In this document: positions 22,542 through 26,092 of the stretch, piece after piece
Layout: each line of letters opens with the position of its first letter
Position numbering within the stretch: the stretch's first letter is position 1
Origin: Candidatus Brocadia sp.
Lineage (GTDB): Bacteria > Planctomycetota > Brocadiia > Brocadiales > Brocadiaceae
Assembly (NCBI GenBank): GCA_030837935.1
Contig: JAUQXU010000474.1
Location: 1-26,092, forward strand
DNA length: 26,092 nucleotides
Reading direction: 5' to 3'
Position numbers and translations under genes: made by a program
The notes under the pieces: generated by a model
What the model was told of the DNA's origin: nothing
The model's database searches: none
The model's input: the letters and a program-made list of their open reading frames with translations, nothing else

Positions 22542-23723
22542 CTAAACCCTTTCGTACGGATAAAAGAGCTTTTTGTACTCATCCTGTGCAAAACGGTCTG
22601 TCATCCCTGCGATATAGTCACACACTGCTTGATAAAGACCGGCTACTTCTATCCATCGTTGATATTCAATGGGAAGTTGTTTGGGGTTTTTGATAAAGGC
22701 CATAAAAAGTTCTTCCAGAAATCGCTTCGCCTTGTCGGACATTCTGGCTACCCGATAATGCTGATAAGCATTTTGAAAAAGGAATTCCTGCAGTCTCTTT
22801 TTTTGCTCAGACAACTCGGGAGAAAAAGACACGATCAGACCAGGATGATCTCTGACATCCTGAACGGATTTTATACCTTCATGCTTAATCCTGGACATGG
22901 TGTTCTCAAGCAGATCGGTGACCTCGATGTTAATCAAGGTTTTAATCGTTTGTGCGATTAATATATCGTGATCACTGATTACATATTTCTGTTTTACCTT
23001 TTTCTGAGTCTCCCGCCACAAGTCAACGGCTTGCAAAGCATCATCGGTAAGAATACCCGCCTTCAGGCTGTCATCCAGGTCGTGATTATCATAGGCAATG
23101 GAATCTGCCTTATCCACAATCTGCGCCTCCAGCAGCGGCTGCTCGTTGGTACTATACTCGGTTACTACAGAGGTATTGGTGTATGGGGATTTGTGTTTTA
23201 CAATGGACTCCTTGAGTTCCCACGATAAATTCAGTCCCGGAAAGTCAGGATATTTTTGCTCAAGGACATCAACAACGCGCAGCCCATGGAGGTTATGCTC
23301 AAATCCCCCGTGTCCTTCCATGAGCTTTTTTAAAGCATCTTCACCCGAATGCCCAAAGGGTGTATGTCCTAAATCATGTGCAAGAGAAATAGCCTCTGCA
23401 ATGTCCTCGTTGAGGTTCAATACCCGCGCAATACTTCGCGCGATTTGTGAGACCTCAATGGTATGGGTCAAGCGGGTCCGGTAATAATCTCCTTCATGAT
23501 TTACAAAGACCTGGGTTTTATATTCCAGACGACGGAAGGCCGTAGAATGGATAATGCGGTCCCGATCCCGCTGATAGACACTGCGATACTGATGTTCCTC
23601 CTCTGGATATTTCCTGCCCCGGGAATTATTGCTTTTCATAGCATAGGGGGCAAGCTCCCGTTCTTCCCGCAGTTCGATTTCTTTTCTTGTCAGCATCGGA
23701 TAACTAAAATATTTTATTTTCAT
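22542..23723 (-). CDS. dgt: dGTPase-type HD-domain triphosphohydrolase
   Basis: A 393-residue cytoplasmic enzyme of the deoxyguanosinetriphosphate triphosphohydrolase family, which splits dNTPs to nucleoside and triphosphate and so tunes dNTP pools. The N-terminus shows RDRDRIIHSTAFRRLEYKTQ, then the HD metal site: His87 in RLTHTIE, His116-Asp117 in AHDLGHTPFGH (with His120 and His125) and Asp207 in KADSIAY. The C-terminal helical region is full length. Start at the ATG 23723 is the longest choice; an ATG at codon 10 (MLTRKEIEL) fits relatives equally well, and neither has a clear ribosome site. Together with ispD it forms a likely two-gene transcript. Confidence 0.92.
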   Translation of the reverse strand: MKIKYFSYPMLTRKEIELREERELAPYAMKSNNSRGRKYPEEEHQYRSVYQRDRDRIIHSTAFRRLEYKTQVFVNHEGDYYRTRLTHTIEVSQIARSIARVLNLNEDIAEAISLAHDLGHTPFGHSGEDALKKLMEGHGGFEHNLHGLRVVDVLEQKYPDFPGLNLSWELKESIVKHKSPYTNTSVVTEYSTNEQPLLEAQIVDKADSIAYDNHDLDDSLKAGILTDDALQAVDLWRETQKKVKQKYVISDHDILIAQTIKTLINIEVTDLLENTMSRIKHEGIKSVQDVRDHPGLIVSFSPELSEQKKRLQEFLFQNAYQHYRVARMSDKAKRFLEELFMAFIKNPKQLPIEYQRWIEVAGLYQAVCDYIAGMTDRFAQDEYKKLFYPYERV

Positions 23724-23757
23724 TTGTGTCCATGTGTGCCAACTCGTGGCTAGATGG

Positions 23758-24234
23758 TTACAAATGTTTTTTTAATTCTTTATAAAGGTCTTCCAGGGAT
23801 TGTGGAATAACCTTTATATCTGAAATGACCGGCATAAAGTTAGTGTCGCCATTCCAACGAGGTACAATATGGAGGTGGAAGTGACCAACAAGTCCTGCTC
23901 CGGCAGGCTTTCCTAAATTAACGCCAAGATTAAAACCCTCAGGTTTCATCATGCTCACAAGAATATCTTTCATGTCTCTTGTCAGCTTCATAATTTCCAG
24001 CATTTCATGATCGGTAAGGTCGGAAATATCTGGCTTGTGTTTGTTGGGTGCAATCATGAGATGTCCGCTGTTGTATGGATATTTGTTAAGGATGCAAAAA
24101 CATTCTTTCCCCCGATAAACAACGAGATGTTTTTCATCCTGGTTATCCTGAAATGAATTACAGAGGAAACAGCCATTTTCTTTTGGATGTTCCTGGATAT
24201 ATGCGATACGCCACGGTGCCCACAGATTTTTCAT
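23758..24234 (-). CDS. HIT-family nucleotide hydrolase/transferase
   Basis: A 158-residue protein of the histidine-triad superfamily, of the group with an N-terminal WAPWR motif (Ap4A phosphorylase-like). The active-site triad is His118-x-His120-x-His122 in GHFHLHIVPRW. Cys22 and Cys25 (CFLC) with His36-region residues may hold a structural zinc. The stretch LNKYPYNSGHLMIAP forms the nucleotide-binding strand. Family members cleave dinucleoside polyphosphates or nucleotide phosphoramidates. It is 34 bases upstream of the dGTPase gene on the same strand, so both could belong to a nucleotide-cleaning transcript. Confidence 0.92.
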   Translation of the reverse strand: MKNLWAPWRIAYIQEHPKENGCFLCNSFQDNQDEKHLVVYRGKECFCILNKYPYNSGHLMIAPNKHKPDISDLTDHEMLEIMKLTRDMKDILVSMMKPEGFNLGVNLGKPAGAGLVGHFHLHIVPRWNGDTNFMPVISDIKVIPQSLEDLYKELKKHL

Positions 24235-24269
24235 CGTTCATAACCTGGAAAACCAGGACCAAAAAGGTT

Positions 24270-24386
24270 TAAAATCACAAATCTCAAATAAATTTCAATT
24301 TACAATACCAGAATATCCAAACTATTAGTTTAGAATTTTGAATTTAGTTTATTGGAGTTTGTTTGTTATTTGGTGTTTGTAATTTG
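24270..24386. repeat. Long AT-rich imperfect inverted repeat
   Basis: The stretch is symmetrical around AAACT-ATT-AGTTT (24319-24331). The left arm (about 24270-24318) contains AATCACAAATCTCAAATAAA and the right arm (about 24332-24386) contains matching TTGTTATTTGGTGTTTGT-type sequence. It would fold into a long hairpin of about 50 bp with bulges. Such CAAAT/ATTTG intergenic palindromes occur as interspersed repeats in several bacteria. It separates the HIT gene from the FmdB gene. Confidence 0.5.
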
Positions 24387-24461
24387 GTGCCTATCAAATA
24401 TTCGGGGAAATTCCGTTATCAAAATTTTGCCGGAATTGATCAAGATTTTGTGAATAAGGTA

Positions 24462-24692
24462 CTATCTGCATCCTGTACAGGTAGAGGCCGTGCAAGTTCC
24501 ACAACCACCAGAACTGCCATCAGAAGCACTGCCTCCACTTCCTCCCACAGACATCCCAAACACTGAAAATATCTTTTGGATGTTATCGCTTTGACAGGAT
24601 GGGCAAAATAGTTTTTTTCGTTCTGAGGCACTCCGGAAATATTCATCAAATTTTGTGTTGCATTGATTACATTGGAAGTCATATATTGGCAT
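24462..24692 (-). CDS. FmdB-type zinc-ribbon regulatory protein
   Basis: A 76-residue protein starting MPIYDFQCNQCNTKFDE with a zinc ribbon formed by CNQC (8-11) and CPSC (30-33), the FmdB/CxxC_CXXC_SSSS pattern. After the ribbon comes IQKIFSVFGMSVGG and a flexible Gly/Ser tail ending in five closely spaced cysteines (CGTC, CTGC and one between), which could bind more metal. FmdB was first linked to regulation of formamidase/amidase genes, but the role of most members is unknown. A GGGG-containing ribosome site precedes the ATG. It lies 134 bases downstream of the LysM gene on the same strand. Confidence 0.88.
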   Translation of the reverse strand: MPIYDFQCNQCNTKFDEYFRSASERKKLFCPSCQSDNIQKIFSVFGMSVGGSGGSASDGSSGGCGTCTASTCTGCR

Positions 24693-24826
24693 AGTGAATT
24701 ACCCCTGAATTTAATTTCTCGTAACATCGGAATGAAAAAAATTACCATATCGTGCAGGATTTGGTTCAGCGTATCATGTATTGCACAACGGTATTTCCTC
24801 ACAAACCGCAAGGATTGACGCTGGAT

Positions 24827-25603
24827 TTATGGCAGATACGTCATGGGATTAGCAGGCTTATCTTTTACGTAAATTTTGAAATTAATCTCTGGAGGTTTCC
24901 CTGTACCCGTCGAATTAATGTTTGCTATGGGCTGACCTATCTCCACATTACTACCTTCCCCCACAACGGGACTACAATGGCATTCGTATATGGTGCGTAT
25001 ACCTCCCTCATGTTTAATCACAATGACAGACATGCCATCACCCGTATCAGAAACTGCCTCAACGGCACCCTTTTTCGCTGCAACAATTTTTTGCTCCGAT
25101 TGGGGCACGATACATATACCAGAATTTTTAGCCCCATTCCTCGTTTCGCCGAATTGAGAGACGATTTGTCCCTTTACCGGCCAAATAAAACCGTGGGATG
25201 AGACACCACCCGTAACATGAGTTGCTGGTACATAACTTGAGCGCGATACAAATGACGGAGACGTGTAAGGTTTTCCAGACATGGGGATGATAAGCTTCTG
25301 TCCTACTTTCAGGTCTTTTGTATTTGTGATATGATTGGTCCTGTGGATTGTATCTACGGACACTCCGTATTTTTTCGAAATGCTCCATAGCGTGTCTCCT
25401 TTTTTTACGATATAGGTTGTCTTTTCGCCTGGAACAGGGTGCTGAGATGCCGTACCGGACTTTTGGCCTTCAATGGATTTGATTTCACTTTCCAGTGGCG
25501 CCGGTACCTTTGACTTTTTCGATTGTACCGCACAGCCTCCTGTAAAAAAAGATAAAAGCATAGTACCTGTAACGGTGAGGGTCATTAAAGAATAATTTTT
25601 CAT
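24827..25603 (-). CDS. NlpD-like LysM / degenerate LytM (M23) lipoprotein
   Basis: A 258-residue envelope lipoprotein. The signal peptide ends in the lipobox FTGGC (lipidated Cys24). A LysM domain (about 62-107: YIVKKGDTLWSISKKYGV, LKVGQKLIIP) binds peptidoglycan. An M23/LytM domain (about 138-258) starts FIWPVKGQIVSQFG. Its zinc ligands are gone: Asn160 where active enzymes have His, Cys164 where they have Asp (GIDI is GICI), and Asn241 where they have the His of LHFE. This is the pattern of NlpD/EnvC-type proteins that activate cell-wall amidases rather than cutting the wall themselves. The domain order and the NPMTYLP end match NlpD. Amidase activation is inferred. Confidence 0.9.
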   Translation of the reverse strand: MKNYSLMTLTVTGTMLLSFFTGGCAVQSKKSKVPAPLESEIKSIEGQKSGTASQHPVPGEKTTYIVKKGDTLWSISKKYGVSVDTIHRTNHITNTKDLKVGQKLIIPMSGKPYTSPSFVSRSSYVPATHVTGGVSSHGFIWPVKGQIVSQFGETRNGAKNSGICIVPQSEQKIVAAKKGAVEAVSDTGDGMSVIVIKHEGGIRTIYECHCSPVVGEGSNVEIGQPIANINSTGTGKPPEINFKIYVKDKPANPMTYLP

Positions 25604-25916
25604 GATATTTGATACATAGGAACAGTTTGGTTTTGCGCAAAATGAGATAATATAAGGGTGTAACTACCAGGATGATGCCTAAAATTTGTGTAACGTAGTA
25701 TAATTTTATCAGCGCTTATAAGCAAATTCAAGTGATAATAATGATTAACGGAGAGCGAAGAGGCTTTTCGCCCTGCAACCACCGCTTTGAAATTCCTGAT
25801 CATTTAACTTGCATTGCAACGTGTGCTGTGATACAAAACTACAATTGCAATAATACTCATATAAGTTATTTACGAAAACAGTAAAAAGTACACCCTTTGT
25901 TATTGGAAATAGCAAA
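25604..25916. other. Divergent intergenic stretch
   Basis: About 310 bases between two divergent genes. Promoters for both are expected here, but no pair of boxes stands out clearly. No RNA gene or repeat is seen. Confidence 0.4.
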
Positions 25917-26092
25917 ATGATACCTATAAGTTCTGTGAATATAGCTTACGAGAAGCTTCCATTAGTCGACCTTAGTGCACCGAGAGTCTTAAGTCGTAGG
26001 AGGGCGGGAAATATTCCATCGCCTGATAGCATTACACAGGACGCAGAGGATGCCAAAACGATTCTTGGGCTTGCTGGTTTATGTTTCGACTT
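25917..26092 (+). CDS. N-terminal part of an unidentified protein (partial)
   Basis: An ATG at 25917 opens a frame that stays open to the right edge (58 codons). It begins MIPISSVNIAYEKLPLVDLS and continues with a basic RVLSRRRAGN and an acidic SITQDAEDAKTI stretch. There is no signal peptide or membrane segment. The ribosome site (GGA at 25906-25908) is weak. I do not recognise a family from this piece. Confidence 0.5.
   Translation, partial: MIPISSVNIAYEKLPLVDLSAPRVLSRRRAGNIPSPDSITQDAEDAKTILGLAGLCFD

Noticed and set aside
22505..22591. 29-residue N-terminal extension of IspD
   Set aside because: It is encoded partly by the dGTPase gene end and by the CACAAAG tandem repeat; family members start at the ATG at 22504.
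25600..25803. Minus-strand 67-codon frame upstream of the NlpD-like gene
   Set aside because: No ribosome site and no protein-like pattern; it overlaps the regulatory region of the real gene.

Overview
The window reads as chromosome of a Gram-negative, probably anaerobic bacterium. Signs are two lipoproteins with clear lipoboxes, an NlpD-like envelope protein, a radical-SAM enzyme and an oxygen-sensitive 2-hydroxyacyl-CoA dehydratase-type reductase. The mix of IS remnants, short palindromic repeats and tight housekeeping clusters would fit an anammox-type Planctomycete (Brocadiales), but that assignment is inference: no rRNA or lineage-defining gene is present.

Left part (1-11390) is mostly ordinary and gene-dense. 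It holds a PAS-GAF-GAF-GGDEF diguanylate cyclase, a YhcC-type radical SAM protein, tRNA-Gly(CCC) starting 2 nt after that gene's stop codon, a hibernation factor fused to a cold-shock domain, an exported M48 metalloprotease, a small four-helix oxidase-subunit-I-like membrane protein, a two-gene activase/dehydratase operon, a polysaccharide deacetylase and lysS.

Middle part (11391-21823), between lysS and ispD, looks like an accessory island. It opens with nested inverted palindromic repeats and closes with a frameshifted IS1595-type transposase. Inside are an uncharacterised small ORF pair, a signal-less family I.5 lipase with a complete catalytic triad, a helical lipoprotein, a short helical protein, a three-TM membrane protein, and a large orthocaspase fused to an alpha/beta hydrolase. 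Between the membrane protein and the caspase lie two decayed toxin-antitoxin-like modules: a DUF4160/DUF2442 pair whose DUF4160 gene has TGA in place of a tryptophan codon, and a deleted and frameshifted Phd/RelE pair. The caspase-hydrolase together with the lipase, lipoprotein and membrane protein is the best candidate for an undescribed system: two kinds of lipid/ester hydrolase and a protease placed beside membrane-bound partners. The link between them is inferred from position and shared orientation only.

Right part (21824-26092) is a minus-strand housekeeping run: ispD, a dGTPase-type HD hydrolase, a HIT hydrolase, an FmdB-type zinc ribbon and a LysM/degenerate-LytM lipoprotein. The 5' end of an unidentified plus-strand gene runs off the right edge.
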